Positions 13,865 to 27,083 of a DNA stretch of 64,000 nt are shown here, in pieces. The stretch is from Corticium candelabrum (lineage: Eukaryota > Porifera > Homoscleromorpha > Homosclerophorida > Plakinidae). A program made the position numbers and the translations under genes. The notes under the pieces were generated by a model that was not told the origin of the DNA, did not search any database, and worked only from the letters and a program-made list of their open reading frames with translations. The stretch lies in the NCBI RefSeq assembly GCF_963422355.1, contig NC_085089.1, positions 722,001-786,000 on the forward strand, given 5' to 3'. Position 1 is the first letter of the stretch; each line of letters starts with the position of its first letter.

Positions 13865-15013
13865 CGTAGCTGATTTCTTTCCCCTAGCTAACGACCCTTA
13901 CATCTTCTAGGGCAATCGTATCCCGACAAAATAGTCAATATCATCAAAACAGGGTTGTCAGAAGCCATCTAAACAAGCGCGCTACTGTCACGTGACAGTT
14001 AAACCTAAACCACTTTGCTAAACCTACTTCAAAGTAGGTTTAAGAAAGCGGTTTAGGTTTAACTTATAACTGGTTTAGTGCAGGTGGAAACAGGTCAATT
14101 CCAGGTTACCTTAAACCACTTGGTAAACCAGTTTAGGCACTAGTGGAAACGCGCCCATAGTCTGTGTTCAAAGCAAAACTCCAATCAACTTGGAGTCCAT
14201 CTCCTCTGATCATCCACCAGTCACTGTTCTCCCAGGATTTTCCCAAACAATAAAGCTCATCATGTTATGACTTCACTTAAAATGATGTCACTCCCACCTT
14301 GTAACTTTGACATATTTAGGATTGATGCCCAACTAAACATTGACTAATACCCATTTACACGAGCACACACAGTGAGCCAAGCCGCACCAGCCTAGTATTC
14401 CCGCCCTGTATTTACATAACACTGTAGAAGCAAGCCAATGCTTTTAGTGGCATGAACGTGCGTTACTTACTTGAGATTGACATAACTCGCGTTAGCTCAC
14501 GTTTACAATGGACAGAAGCCAAACTGTTGCATTTTTCTCTATGGCTTTACAACAGTCATATCAAGAAATGCATAGAACATATACGAGACATTGTACTATT
14601 CATAGGAGATATACGTCTATCGCCAGGCGACTGTTGCAGAAAAAGATTTGTTTCTTGCACATCTTGGTGGCTCCATAATCGGATAAGACAGAGTCTCCGT
14701 CTCGCTCCACACCATTTGTACCAAATGAGCATGAGCATCTCGTTTTCCAGCACGCTACACATTTATATGACATACTTGACCTGAGCCAGCCCGGGCTAGC
14801 TCGGCTAGAAATACCGAGCCAAGCTGGCACGGTTTGGCCCGCATTCACATGTACAGTAGAAACCGAGCCAGCACGGGCTGGCCCACTTACAAGTGCTCGT
14901 GTAAACAGAGTACAAGACCAAGATTAGGCCATAGAGACACAAATGCACTAATTCGAAAATAGAGCATACTAAGTATGTTCTTACTGCTGGTATTGGATAG
15001 GCATACTTCACCA

Positions 15014-15112
<99 letters not shown>

Positions 15113-17803
15113 ATTTCATCTGCTTCTATCATTAATGTGCTTGACAACAAACAATACACAACAGAATTAGAGCTGTGGCTCATGGTACCTGTCTGCATAG
15201 AACCCATACTTGCATGCATGAAGTATAGATGTAAATCATGAAGTATAGATGTAAATCATGAAGTATAGATGTAAATCATGCCCAGAGCCTGTTAATTTAC
15301 TCTTAAACTACCAGAAGCACAACCAAATTGTAAAGTTAATGCATGCTTACAGTCCATGTGTAGAGTTCCTTTTCAACAGTTACGACTGCAAAATGAGAGT
15401 ATCCAGCAGAAACCTTTAAACGACAAATTAGAACATCCAATTAGAAAGAAGAAACCACATCCTCTTGTCACAACCTTCAATGCTGCTTTTCCGTGACTAA
15501 ATTCATCCAGTCTCATGGGGGTCTGTTTCCCACCACCCCAACAATACACCTATCCACATCATAAGCTATTTATAACCATTCACCACAATACTGTGCACAT
15601 GCAAGAAGATACCTCACTAGTCAGTGTTGCAACTACAGGCACTGAAGATCTGCTGGAACGCTCAGACATAGATCTTGACATCACAAAAAGAAGTATAATA
15701 GTATTGACTACTGTATATCTCCAGCCCACATACCGAGAGTTCTTCCTGCTGGCATCATCCAACTGTGATATCTTGATTTCCATGTCAGCTCTCGTTGCCT
15801 TCACTATCGGAGTTTCTAAGACATCATCTATGGTCGGCCTCTGGTCCGGGTTCTAACCAACACAATTAATTAACATCACTGACATCAACTTACCCACATA
15901 TCAAAAACCATTAGTCTAAACACTCCACAGTAATTGTATACCATTACAAACAGCCTTCTGGCACTTAATCAAGACTAGTCAGCAGTTGTTTTGAGTTGCA
16001 CACATCATAGAGAAAGATATCAAAAGCGGAATGTATAGCAGATGGATAGTACTCCTCAATTTAGGTGTGGCATAAACCATAATGTTCAGTACCCTAACCA
16101 ACACATGCAAAGCTTCTGGAAGTAGATCAGTTCCATGTCACGAGCTGGACGACGAGTAGCAGCAATGTAGGTACAGCGAGAAGACACGAGCAGTCGACAC
16201 CCTAATGAGCGCACAAAACAAGAGGACTTCTATTATCACCTGCACTCAAACTCTCCTCTTCACCGACTGACTACTATCCAACCCACCCAACCCACCGGAC
16301 TAGTTCACTCAAACCAAAACGCACTTTCAGTCAAATACCAAGAAGATGCAAATTAATTATGGCCACATATAACAAAGCAACATAATTAATCAGTAATTAA
16401 CTATATACATACCCTCCCACACAAATGTGTAGGCAAAAACGCTACATTCCAACTAGAAAAAAAGATTGAAAAATAAATCATTTCTCACCCTAGTCAGCAG
16501 AGACTTGATTAAATTCTGTAGATCACCAGTGTACTATAAAATCAAACCACAAGAATCAACAATACCAACAACTGAAGACAATCAACTGCCAATTACCTGC
16601 TGATGAATGAGTGGGATATCAGATTCCACAATTTCCAAAGCCAAACCTGCAGGGTTCTAAACACAAAAAAGAATACAAATTTCTACTATATACACACACA
16701 GTCGGCGTCATTCCAGTCTCTGCTAGTCCAATGACGTCACTCACAGATGTTCTAAACGGTATATCTAGTTCACACAGCTCAAACAGCACACATCCAATAG
16801 ACCAGATATCAGCTTTTTGGTTGTACCTACAGATGACACAAAGTGACTAACTAACACACTATAGCAACCACAGGAACGCTCACAAACGACCAAGATGAAC
16901 TTCTGGAGCCATATAGAAATACGTGCCCACATTCTGCGGTAAAAATTACCTTTATCCATATACGGGGAAGTCATAAACGTAAATGTTTACCGAAGCGGCC
17001 ATTTGTCTTGTATCCTCCATAATCAACGACAAACCGAAGTCTCCCAGTTTGCACAAGCCTGACTTGGTCAGAAAAACGTTAGCTGATTTTATATCTCTAC
17101 ACAGACGCAGAGGTTCAGAGGGCGTGTGAGAAGCAAACGAGAGCGGAAACTGTCAGACCTGTGCACAATGCCATGCTCGTGGATATGCTTCACAGCAGAA
17201 GCCACTTGGAAGAAGTACCACCAGATAATCTGTAACACATCGGCTCTATGGACACACCGCCTTCGAATATAAATGTGCCGTCTCACTCTGCACGTTTCCC
17301 TACCTCTTCAGAAAACATCTCAACACGACATTTGATCAGTTCTTGCAGCGTCCCTCCTGACACCATCACAACAACAAATTGCACTTCGTACGTCCATTGT
17401 GCTCAATCAGACTATCGCACTTACCATTGGCGTATTCCATTTCGATCAGCAGCGTCCTCCCGTCGACGTAGTCGTTGTAGAAGGTGATGATATTGGGATG
17501 ATTCATCAGAGACAAAACGCTCACTTCCTGCTTCGCACGCCGCAGCTCTTTCTCAGAGGCACGACTCAGGTCGATCTCCTTCCACACGACTAGAGAATCG
17601 TCCTATATAAGTATGTGAGAATGAGTAGGAATACAACAAAGTTAGATGAGGTCGAGTACACGCCCACAAACGGATGAGCAAATGTAAACATGCTCGACGT
17701 TTACCTCTACACGTCGATAGAGAACTGCCTCGCCAAATGCACCTCTTCCCAGGGTCTTGACGGGATGGTACAACACGTCGCTTGGTAAATCGTCGTCAGC
17801 CAT
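8617..17803 (-). CDS. NEK9: NIMA-related kinase NEK9 (kinase + RCC1 propeller + coiled coil)
   Basis: 28 exons, 3207 nt, 1068 aa (human 979). Exons: 17705-17803, 17425-17602, 17304-17356, 17159-17229, 16991-17096, 16884-16933, 16745-16826, 16597-16656, 16489-16533, 15734-15852, 15613-15673, 15475-15549, 15351-15413, 13136-13280, 12911-13078, 12820-12849, 12711-12757, 12246-12404, 12174-12202, 10566-10618, 10341-10502, 10121-10279, 9875-10050, 9751-9819, 9101-9695, 8931-9031, 8617-8868 (the 29-nt exon at 12174 is the least certain). Kinase, residues ~8-270: glycine loop GRGAFGEA, Lys41 (VVWKE), HRDIKSAN, DFG 153-155, APE, and NPDQRPT. RCC1 repeats, ~309-671, include [12 protein letters not shown] and [11 protein letters not shown]. 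The tail has SLPSWLRR and a C-terminal coiled coil. NEK9 activates NEK6/7 in mitotic spindle assembly and has ciliary links. An upstream in-frame ATG at 17908 is less likely. Confidence 0.95.
11693..12002. mobile_element. 310-bp MITE with TTAA ends, in NEK9 intron
   Basis: Terminal inverted repeats: left TTAAGCCCTGTCCACACTGG, and the right end reverse-complemented reads TTAATGCCTGTCCACACTAG. Both ends carry TTAA, as piggyBac-like insertions do. No coding capacity, so non-autonomous. It is in the intron between the 29-nt exon and 10618. Confidence 0.75.
12578..12670. repeat. (CA)n microsatellite in NEK9 intron
   Basis: About 45 uninterrupted CA units between the exons ending at 12711 and starting at 12404. 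Confidence 0.95.
13576..14156. mobile_element. ~580-bp MITE-like element, in NEK9 intron 13
   Basis: The ends are inverted: left GTTTCCACTAGCTGCACCTT, right (reverse complement) GTTTCCACTAGTGCCTAAAC. Internal subterminal variants of 'aaaccagtttaag' recur in both orientations. The flanking trinucleotide ATA (13573-13575 and 14157-14159) is a possible target duplication. A (TC)n tract lies at 13832-13862. No ORF. Confidence 0.6.
14354..14905. mobile_element. ~550-bp inverted-repeat element, NEK9 intron 13
   Basis: Starts TTTACACGAGCAC and ends with the reverse complement GTGCTCGTGTAAA. Just inside, GGCTGGCCC/GAGCCAGC blocks are also inverted. The frames across it are short and domain-free, so it reads as a non-autonomous DNA element. 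It lies next to the preceding MITE in the same 2-kb intron. Confidence 0.6.
15015..15111. repeat. (CA)n microsatellite, NEK9 intron 13
   Basis: Nearly 50 CA units. The long Cys-Val or Thr-His frames over it are artefacts. Confidence 0.95.
15231..15282. repeat. Short tandem repeat, ~20-bp unit
   Basis: Three head-to-tail copies of 'atgaagtatagatgtaaatc', just upstream of the NEK9 exon at 15351-15413. Confidence 0.85.
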
Positions 17804-18337
17804 ATCGCATTGCCTGTTTACGTTACACTCACTTCTAGGTATCCCGGATTTGGATTGATCTGTGGAATTTGGAAAAGACTGCGTGCAGTCCGGCCACGCG
17901 AGGCTCAATGTTTTTAGTGAGATACGTTACTTTAGTGTACAGTACTGTAATACAGATTAGCAAGCTTTAGGCTACTAAACAACTGTCTACTCAGGAATGA
18001 TGAAGTGCACAAATGTAATGAACCACACACACAGATATAAATAGCCCCAGTAATTGACGTCCCTACCCAGATGACAAACTACATCAAACAGACTACATCT
18101 CAGTTACTTCGAAGAACACGTGTATGTGCATGCATGTTGCACACATTTTACTTGAAACATGTCAAAGGTTATTTCAGATACAACTATCTACGACTAGGAC
18201 CTGCCAGTAGACTACTGTAGTTGACATATTCACAACACTGACTGTTACACAGTAGATGAGGTTTACAACCACCTACTTAAAAATTATGCAGTCAGAGTGG
18301 CAATGACAATAGACAGGTCATCCATCGATCATTCTGT

Positions 18338-19206
18338 TTATTCAATTAGTTTCTTGGCTTTGAAATACCGTCTCAGGTAGAAGACTTGCCACACAGCCAA
18401 TCCCAATAAACAAACCATAGAGAAGATACTAAAGTACAGCACTCGGGTGTTCGTTGACTCTAAAGCAAATGAATATGAATGTATGACATTGTGTACAGAC
18501 CTCACAATCCATACCATTAGTATCTCGCATTTCTTCTTCTCTTGATCGCATGTATGCAAAGTCTTTCACAATAGACTCTGATAGATCCTCTAATTTTCTC
18601 AATTCTATTTCTAGTGGCTTGAGCTTTTCAGCTTTCCCCAACTGATAAAATCCAACCACATGGTAAACCACGTGAAACAATAAGTGACCAATTTCTCGCT
18701 GACCTCTGCATAGTTCTTTGCTTCTACTCCATGCTTCAACGTAACAGTAGCTTCTCTTTCAGCTCCATACCCATGGCCGTCACCTAAGAGCGTCGCACAA
18801 TAGATGAAATTTCGTTACTCCTCGCCATCCGGGAATTTCAACGAATCACTCACCAGTCATTCGACTCTCCAAACACACTTCAAACATGTCGTAGTTGTCC
18901 GTAGTAAACGCGAATTTACCTTTGGAAGCATCCTCTTTCTTGTAAAGAATATGATTCTCAGAATCGCGAACCTGAAAGTCACAATTCGCTCTGTTAGATT
19001 CTCGAATATTTTCCGGCTCCAGTAAACATTACTTCTAAATTCGTTTGCTGCATAGGCGCGTCAGATAAGTGATATTCGCCTACAACTAGAACATCTCGAT
19101 GAACTTCCTCTCGTAGACACTTCTTGACTCCTACAGGTAGCTGAAATGAAATGCCGAACGCTGTTGTAGCTATAGTTAACAAAATCAGTATTCTCAAGCG
19201 CTCCAT
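18338..19206 (-). CDS. TMED10: p24-family cargo receptor TMED10 (p24-delta)
   Basis: Five exons: 19033-19206, 18854-18971, 18704-18783, 18515-18641, 18338-18459 (621 nt, 206 aa; human 219). Signal peptide at 1-18. The GOLD domain has [26 protein letters not shown] and a central Cys pair. A heptad-rich helix follows ([19 protein letters not shown]). There is one TM segment near the C-terminus and a cytosolic tail [14 protein letters not shown]. This tail has the dilysine COPI signal and an aromatic COPII motif (YF where vertebrates have FF). Known role: cycling between ER and Golgi and sorting GPI-anchored cargo. It is head to head with MRPL33, and its 3' end is about 530 bp from the NEK9 start. 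Confidence 0.96.
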
Positions 19207-19278
19207 CTAGCCGCCAACTATCAAACAAACGCAGCTATGCCACGTTGTTCACATACGGGACACTAGGGTTCCCCGGTC
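19207..19278. promoter_or_regulatory. 72-bp bidirectional promoter TMED10 / MRPL33
   Basis: The two start codons are divergent and only 72 bp apart, so both promoters and 5' leaders must fit or overlap here. No TATA box seen. Confidence 0.55.
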
Positions 19279-20549
19279 ATGGCAAAGGGAAAAGCAAGGT
19301 ACGTACACACACACTGTACAGTATGCCATGTCTCCAGTCACTCTAGTTGGTTGTGTCTGGTCTAGTTGACGTCCTTGTCTGTGTACACATATGCATGTGC
19401 CTGTTTGTCTAGATATGCGTGTCTGTTTTGTTCAGAGCTGAAATTAATATTGAGTTGCTTGGGCAAGGAACACACACAAAGTTGCTTTTCTTGACTCAGG
19501 AGCATTAATTAATGAGTATCTGGTCTTTGACTGGAAGTGCAACAGATTGAATGTATATATGTACGTTTACTAGTAATGATGTCGGTATTTCAATACAGTT
19601 TAATTAGTTAATAGTTAATTACCCATCCCTTTGAATGGTTGGGCAATTGAAACATATAAGTTAATTAATGACTCGACTAGGTACTAACTATTAAAGAATC
19701 TCTTGATTCATCTCTATACCAATAATATATATTTTTGACACACCACAATTGGTACAATTCCCTTATAATGTGCACTACTCGGAAAGGCTAAAAAGGTTAA
19801 TGTCTTGACGTGAACTTGTCCACTTGTTAACCCAATGAGGGTTACAGTAGTGCCTCTGTGGACCAGCGGCCAATTGGAATGCAGCGCATGCGCTCATTGT
19901 TATTGCTGTGTTAATTAATTAGTGTGCCATGTGATGATGCTTTCAAGAGGTATCGAATAGCTATCCAATGTTGACAGTCCCACCTGCCAGTCAATGTGTC
20001 CAGCCTCCTCTTCATTGGTTCTAACTAATTAGATTCAAGGTGGATGAACGCTTGTAACCTGCAGTCAAAGTTTTGCACTCTAGCACTTCTTCATGTTGTA
20101 TTTCTAGATCTGTCTGTCTGTCTGCATGTGTTTGTGTGTCTGTATTCATGACAATATATCAAATCTGTTTGTATCTTCTTCTGTCTGTCTGTCTGTCTGT
20201 CTATCTTTATGTGGTATGCGTTCATGTACGTGTCTGAATGTCTGTACATACGTATACCAATCTTTCTTCTTGCCTGTTTTTCTTGGTTGTCGCATCTTGT
20301 CTGTCTGATTTGTTCATTTCTTGAAGGACGATAGTCACACGGTTGGTTAGTGCTGCTGGAACAGGCTATTACTACACCATCAAGAAGCCACGCCTAAGAG
20401 ATAAAATGGTCTTGAGAAAATATGACCCAAGAGGTGTGTCAAGATCCAACTTTCAAGTCAAAAAAAGTTCGATTGCACATGTTAACTAAACTTTGTTCCT
20501 TGCAGTTAGACAGCACGTGCTCTTTGTTGAGCAATCTAAGAAGAAATGA
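19279..20549 (+). CDS. MRPL33: Mitochondrial ribosomal protein bL33m
   Basis: Three exons: 19279-19298, 20327-20433, 20506-20549 (171 nt, 56 aa; human 65). The protein starts MAKGKARTIVTRLVSAAGTG. It then has YYYTIKKPRLRDKMVLRKYDP and ends VRQHVLFVEQSKKK, which follows the bL33 fold block by block. It is a structural protein of the large mitoribosomal subunit. The first coding exon is only 20 nt, which hides the gene from ORF scans. Intron 1 (~1 kb) contains a SINE relic and CTGT-rich sequence. Confidence 0.94.
19457..19537 (+). mobile_element. Degraded SINE fragment in MRPL33 intron 1
   Basis: Matches the SINE copies at 26.6, 58.6 and 22.2 kb over the central part: 'ttgactcaggagca..aatgagtatctggtctttgactgg' versus 'tcgactcaggagtataaatgagtacctggtcattgactgg'. 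No ends preserved, so an old copy. Confidence 0.6.
20100..20210. repeat. CTGT-rich tracts in MRPL33 intron 1
   Basis: Short (CTGT)n runs at 20107-20125 and 20179-20203. It is the same microsatellite class that flanks LINE copies elsewhere in the window, but no LINE sequence is seen here. Confidence 0.7.
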
Positions 20550-21160
20550 CTACAATAAAAACTTGGTTCTTGAGTTGTTGCCATGTGTATAATACTCAGT
20601 ATTACTATATTGGTAACAGCTTGCATAGTGTCACGTACAGTACCGGTACATGTTTTAAAGACTTTATTAAATATGAATCAGGTGTCTACCTCAAGCTGTG
20701 CTATGCAGTACAAGTCATAGTTATTCATGAAAGGCAATGAATCCCAAGCTAGAGTGTGCAGATATAGTTTGGCAGGCAAGTTCAATGTACTTGCTGGCTA
20801 ATGGCTATGTTATTTGCTGTTGCATCAATACCACAAAAATGTGTACGTCAGAGTTCTTCCTGAAGTACAACTGCGAGGCACAACACTATGCTAAATTCTT
20901 ACAGATTATTGGAGCATACATGTACATTCGTGGATAAAGTGTTTGCTTGTACAGTCTGATTAGACTACCATGAAGGCTACTCGGCGTAGTTATGTGGCAG
21001 CTGCCTCCTTATACTGTAAGAGTAGAGAGGAAAGAAAATATGTTGTCATATCTGACATGCTGTAATATGGGCTGCACTTTGATCTAAGTCATGGAAATTA
21101 GAATTGATTGGTATTAGTTGAACCACTACATCTTCAGTTACGATCAATAAACAAAATTTT
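20550..21160. other. Convergent spacer MRPL33 / TBC1D32
   Basis: AT-rich, with three plus-strand frames of 60-66 codons that carry no domain and no splice partner. Probably 3' UTRs. Confidence 0.4.
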
Positions 21161-22550
21161 TTAGGGTTTGCTTATATCTTTCAAATCAGTCAGAACGATA
21201 GTTCGATATTTCTGTTCCAATGATTTCATGTATTCCAAGTGTTCTGCACATTTGAAATTGGTTAATGGTGTTTCCTACAAACCAAAACAACTACCTAAAT
21301 TACAATCAATGAAATAAACAGTGTTGATATTGACCTTCAGAAACAATAGGAGATTGTGCCGCTGGGTAGCCTCCAATATAGCACACTCAAGATGCCGAAA
21401 CACGGCAACACAAAAGTAAACCTTAATTAACAAGACAATTTCCTTCATGTGCTCTGAGAACAGCTAGTTCAGGTGATAAAGTAATGACTCACTTCATAGT
21501 CAATTCCCATTACAATACACACAGAAAGAAATGTACAAATCTCTGGCCAATCCAAGTAGTTCCAAAAGCACTGGCACAACCAGTGCTGTGACATCTAGCC
21601 AATATGATATAATATGGAATTGTTTATCTTAAATACATAATAAATGCAGTTGATATGTACCTGTGCAGGAGTAAATCCTGAGAGACGAAAAGCCGAATAA
21701 ACAAGAGGAACCTCAGCCTACATGCATACACATCTAACTTAATAACAACATGAATTAAGTCTCCTAGTCCAAAACAACACTCATACAGGCGTGTTAAGCC
21801 TAGTTACATATGTAACCCAACCTCAGCTCAACATCAATGTCAGTATCATTCGACATTGAAACTTATTGATCACTCAATGCAACTGCAATCAGTAACATCT
21901 CATCAGCAGCAAGGAATATCGGGCATGTGAAGGCTCCTGTTACCACATGTGAAATGAGCAATGCTACAGCTGTAATACCGGATTACAAGAATTCCTAGTT
22001 TTTGGTTCAGCTTATTTAGAGCTCAACAAGGGCATCATCACCTGGCTGGACACATTCTCTTTTCATAGTCGTCCTTATAACAGGTATTGCTGAATTGTCA
22101 CAGGCAAGCAAAGTCTCTCACATCAATAAGAAGCTTCCTTTACAAAACACACACAAATGAACAAAATGTGGACAAATGTCAAGCCCTCCAGGTCATTTGA
22201 CGTCGACCTTGAGGTCAGTTGCGGAGATAGCTTCCCCTGCCTCTAGAGACAGGGCCTCTATGCGCTACGTGGAGGCTTAGGGCCAGCGCTACAATCCACC
22301 TGGAGCTTGGTCGGAGTCATCCAGGTGCACTGACTATGGTGCAACTCTGGAACTGGACACCAAGGCCCACAAGTACCCATCTGCTGCATGATGTTACTGC
22401 CAAGCCAGCGGTCATGTCCTCCCCAGTCAATGAACAGATACTCATTTATACTCCTGAGTCGAGAGAAGCAATTGTGGGTAAGTTTCTTGCTAACAAATTG
22501 AGCTATAGTACTACACGAAACACACACACACGCACACACGCACACACGCA

Positions 22551-22607
<57 letters not shown>

Positions 22608-23887
22608 GTTTAGCAGAGAAGCAGAACAATGTACCTGCAAGAGGAGTTCTACATTATGAGCCGTTGACGAAAACAATGGATGAATGCCACTAGATGCCAA
22701 ATTAGCTGGAAGGTGAATCTGAAATAAACAAACCTCCAACTACCCGTATCCAAAGCCATCATGTAAGAGAAAAACAGTTTACTTACAGATGAGTGCAGAC
22801 GCGGAATCCAAAGGTAGCAAGACACCAAAAGTTGAGATAAATTCATTAGGATGTGCCACACACGATCACATTTTCCAGAAAACAAGAGAAACAGTGATGA
22901 AACAAACCAATCATGACCAACATATTCTCCTTTCATTGTGCCTACTCAAAGACAAACAATCACAAGTATTTAGTTATTAACCCTAGTATTACTTGTATTC
23001 AGCATACAGCAAGAGCTTTCAACAACTTGTCGTTGCTTCTTGAGAAAGCGACAAGTTTGTTGCAGTAGCTGTTGTAAACCTGCTTTGTGATCAGTAGGCC
23101 CTTCCAATACTTTTAAATACTCACCATAACTAACACAGAGAGATCAGACAGGCAATATCTTGTCCAATAGAGAAGAAGAGTTAATACCGTATGACAATAT
23201 CAACACCAAGTCTTTGGATAGCACTGATTGGCTCACTAATTATGTCATCTGCTGCAACAAATTATTGCATTGAATAATAGTTATGTTGGCCACTGGACAT
23301 AAAGCTAACCGGATTGGGAATTCAGTGGAAGAACAACTTCACCAGGAATATGGACTTGAGCCTCTACAACTTGCTCTAGCACTGCAGCAAATGCTGTAGA
23401 AATTAATCACACTGTTCTGTTTGGACAATAAGGAAACATTGATAACGTCTTCTATACTGTTTTCTGACAATGATTGTGACTTCAATGAATTATAGAAGAT
23501 CTCACGACATTCCTGTATCCAGTCTGGGCTAAAGACAATTGAGAGTAATTACACATCTGGAGAATCTAAAGTTGATCATTTACCCTCGTTCAGTGCCTTT
23601 TGTTGCTTCAAGGTATTTCAAAATTGCATCTAGAGGTAATAATAGTTGCACATTGTCTCACAGACATTGAAATTGGTGCACCTGGTTGCTGCTGTCGTGG
23701 CTGATGTTGAATGAGATGTGGTTTTGGTCTATACTCACTCGGAACTGGAATGCTGGAAAACATTGGCCAAGGATAAGGGTTGTCTCCGTCCTAAGAATCA
23801 ATGGCTCTTGAGCTTTCAAGATATAAGTCCAGTAATATACATACTTAGGTAACCATTCATTATATTATAGAAAACTGGCTTCTGAGG

Positions 23888-23937
<50 letters not shown>

Positions 23938-26427
23938 ACGCGCACGCATGCACATGAGAGCATTGTTTGCAGCCAAAAACCCTAACTACAGGCTCAGCTT
24001 TCTCACAAAGTGCTTAAAACTGTAGCCATATACAATTATATCATAACCATGTCACCTCCAGATCTCGACTTGGTACAATTCTCTCCGAAGGTCCTCCAGT
24101 CAGATATGAGGCAATAAGTATGCGGTTCCTCTCAACTGAACACATATCAATTATGATGCGCCTGTAAAAGCATCTCACATCACAGTATTATCAGTAAAAT
24201 ATATTGTGCAACTCCAACCCTTCTTTGGTTGTATCAAGTTCCTGCAAAGACAACAGAGCATCAGTGATATCGTAGCAACTCTCCAAAAGTAGAAAAGAGT
24301 CAAGACATGTTGTCAAAACACTGAGAAATCTTCAACACAGCAGCAACATTCATATTTCTGATAATTTATAACATACATACATTTGCTTGTACCTCAAACC
24401 AAACAGGTGGGACTGCTCAAACTCCCATAGAGATTGGAATTTTGGCTCTGAATCTACCAATACCAACCTATCAATCAAGTCCTAATGAGACAGCCATAAT
24501 GATAACACAATAATTACAGTGACCAAACAAAAAGAACTAACAAAAATAGTTGACGGCCAGCTGCTGGAATCTGTAATACTGCTCCCCATCACTTCACGTG
24601 CAAGTGAACGAGGATTTGAAAGAGCATTAAACGACACAGGTGGTTGGTGAATGACTTCATACAATGCAGAGAAAGACGACAGTACATTGAGAAGATTTAC
24701 CAATGCCTAGCAGCAGTAAAAAGTTCCATCGTGTGCTCACTCACACAAACAACAGAATGACCTTGTGTCCTGCTCTGTGGATGGGATCCATTGGATCATG
24801 ACGAGCAGAAGCAAGACGATCATCAAAATCTGACCCTTCTGTTACCATCCATAAGTCATGCACCAACAGACACAAGAAACCTACATATAGAGTTGTTTAC
24901 CAAATATAGTTGAGAGACCGTTGTAACCAGAGTCACACCTGTTTCATACAAAGCAACCATTCCAGGAGCTGTAGATGCCACCATTGTCACCATAAACCCA
25001 TAACCAAACTTTTCACATTTGCTAACCTATAAGCACATTGCAAACAGGCAAATTAGGTGAGACAATATGAACAAGAAATGCTGATATGACAACAAAAAGC
25101 ACAATAAATGCCATTCAGTGACTGTGGTGACTGTATACTGTTACAACAATAAATAAACGTACTGATCAAATGTAGCTGGTTAGAAAAATACGGTCGGTAA
25201 GCACAATCCCTTGGGTGTAGTGCTACACGATAGAGCTACTTCCTCTATCTAACATCCTCCTTTAGCTAAATTAAAGACATTGAGTATATGACATCTTCTC
25301 TACCTGCAATTTATTTGTATATCGTTGATACATGTAGTCCACACAGCGACTCAGTGTCCCCGTCTGTTGGAGAAGTAGCAGCCCCTACAGTACGTTAACA
25401 ATCAAGGAAGTCAGCTGATAACATAACAGGATCTTTATTCACTATGGCAAGACTGACCTTGGGAGTGCCAGCAAAGTTTAAAAGGTTGTCAACTAGTGTG
25501 TCTTCCCATTTAAAACTACAAAGTAATCAATCAAAACATGTTTATCCATCATATATAGTAACATGTCCATCTGCTCAAAAATATGCTCACTTGTCAGCAC
25601 TAGAAGATCTTGATCCAGGAGATGGAGGAGGAAGAGGAGTGGCAACTGCTGAGACAGCCTAACAGTGACAATAAACCCTAAAAAATGCAGTGCTATCACC
25701 AGTTAAGAGTTGCATCTTGCCTCTCTCCATGCTACAGCTACATGCATGTGAAGCTCATATGGATAAAGAACAACTAGACCCTCGCATGTGTTGTACAATT
25801 GACGACAAACAAAGACGAAAGAACTGACTGCTTGTTCTGACGGTAGAGAACTGCTAAGGGAGCCTTCTAAAGCACGCTGAGCAAATTGAGCTAACGTGTG
25901 GACAGCAGAAAACCTGTAAAGTAAACAGTTATAATCAGCAACCAATAAAATATATCACCTACTTTGTAACACACACAAGTCAATAAAACATCATTTGTTC
26001 AATTAGTAAGAAACAAATGAGTTGATCAAACGGTTAGAGATCAAAGCCTGACCTAGTCTTTGTCCATCTTGGATTCTTCTCTCCATAAAGAAGCAGCTTG
26101 CGACCAGCCTGTGATGATGCCAGTACAGCCATTATGTCTCCGATCCACACCAGTGTTTCATCACACACATCTTGTGCCTGCTACAAACAAAGTAGAAGAA
26201 GAGCGTTATAAAAGATCAGATACAGCCAAACAGACTAACCTCAGAATCTGCAGCAGACAAACGCTGCTTAAGAGGAGATAGTAGAGCATCAATAAACTCA
26301 TCCTAAAAAGGGTTGACAGAGCATCAACAACACCACAGTTGATAGTGACACGCTTCAACGTTATCAAACATACAAACTGACATCATGACAGCCCACAAAC
26401 TGATTTGCTACTTGTAAGCCAAATGTG

Positions 26428-26503
<76 letters not shown>

Positions 26504-26510
26504 CATGTGT

Positions 26511-26576
<66 letters not shown>

Positions 26577-27013
26577 GTGGGGCATGGTGGAGCAGATGAT
26601 AGAGCGTTGGTGATGACATCCGGGATCTTGTATTCCGTGATGAGGATTGAAGGTTCGATCCTGGTGGAGGCGACACTGTCGCAGTTTCCTTGAGCAAGAA
26701 ACTCACCCACACTTGCTTCTCTCGACTCAGGAGTATAAATGAGTACCTGGTCATTGACTGGGGTGGACAAGACCGCTGGCATGGCAGCAACATCATGCAG
26801 CAGACGGGTACGTGTGGGCCTTGGTGTCCAGTCCCAGAGCTGCGCCATTGTCAGTGCCCTTGGATGACTCTGGCCAAGCTCCAGGTGGATTGTAGCACTG
26901 GCCCCAAGACTCCATGTAGCGCATGGAGGCCCTGTCTCTAGAGGCAGGGGGAGCTATCTCCGCAACTGACCTTAAGGTCGATGTCAAAAGACGTGGAGGG
27001 CTTAACATTTGTC

Positions 27014-27083
<70 letters not shown>

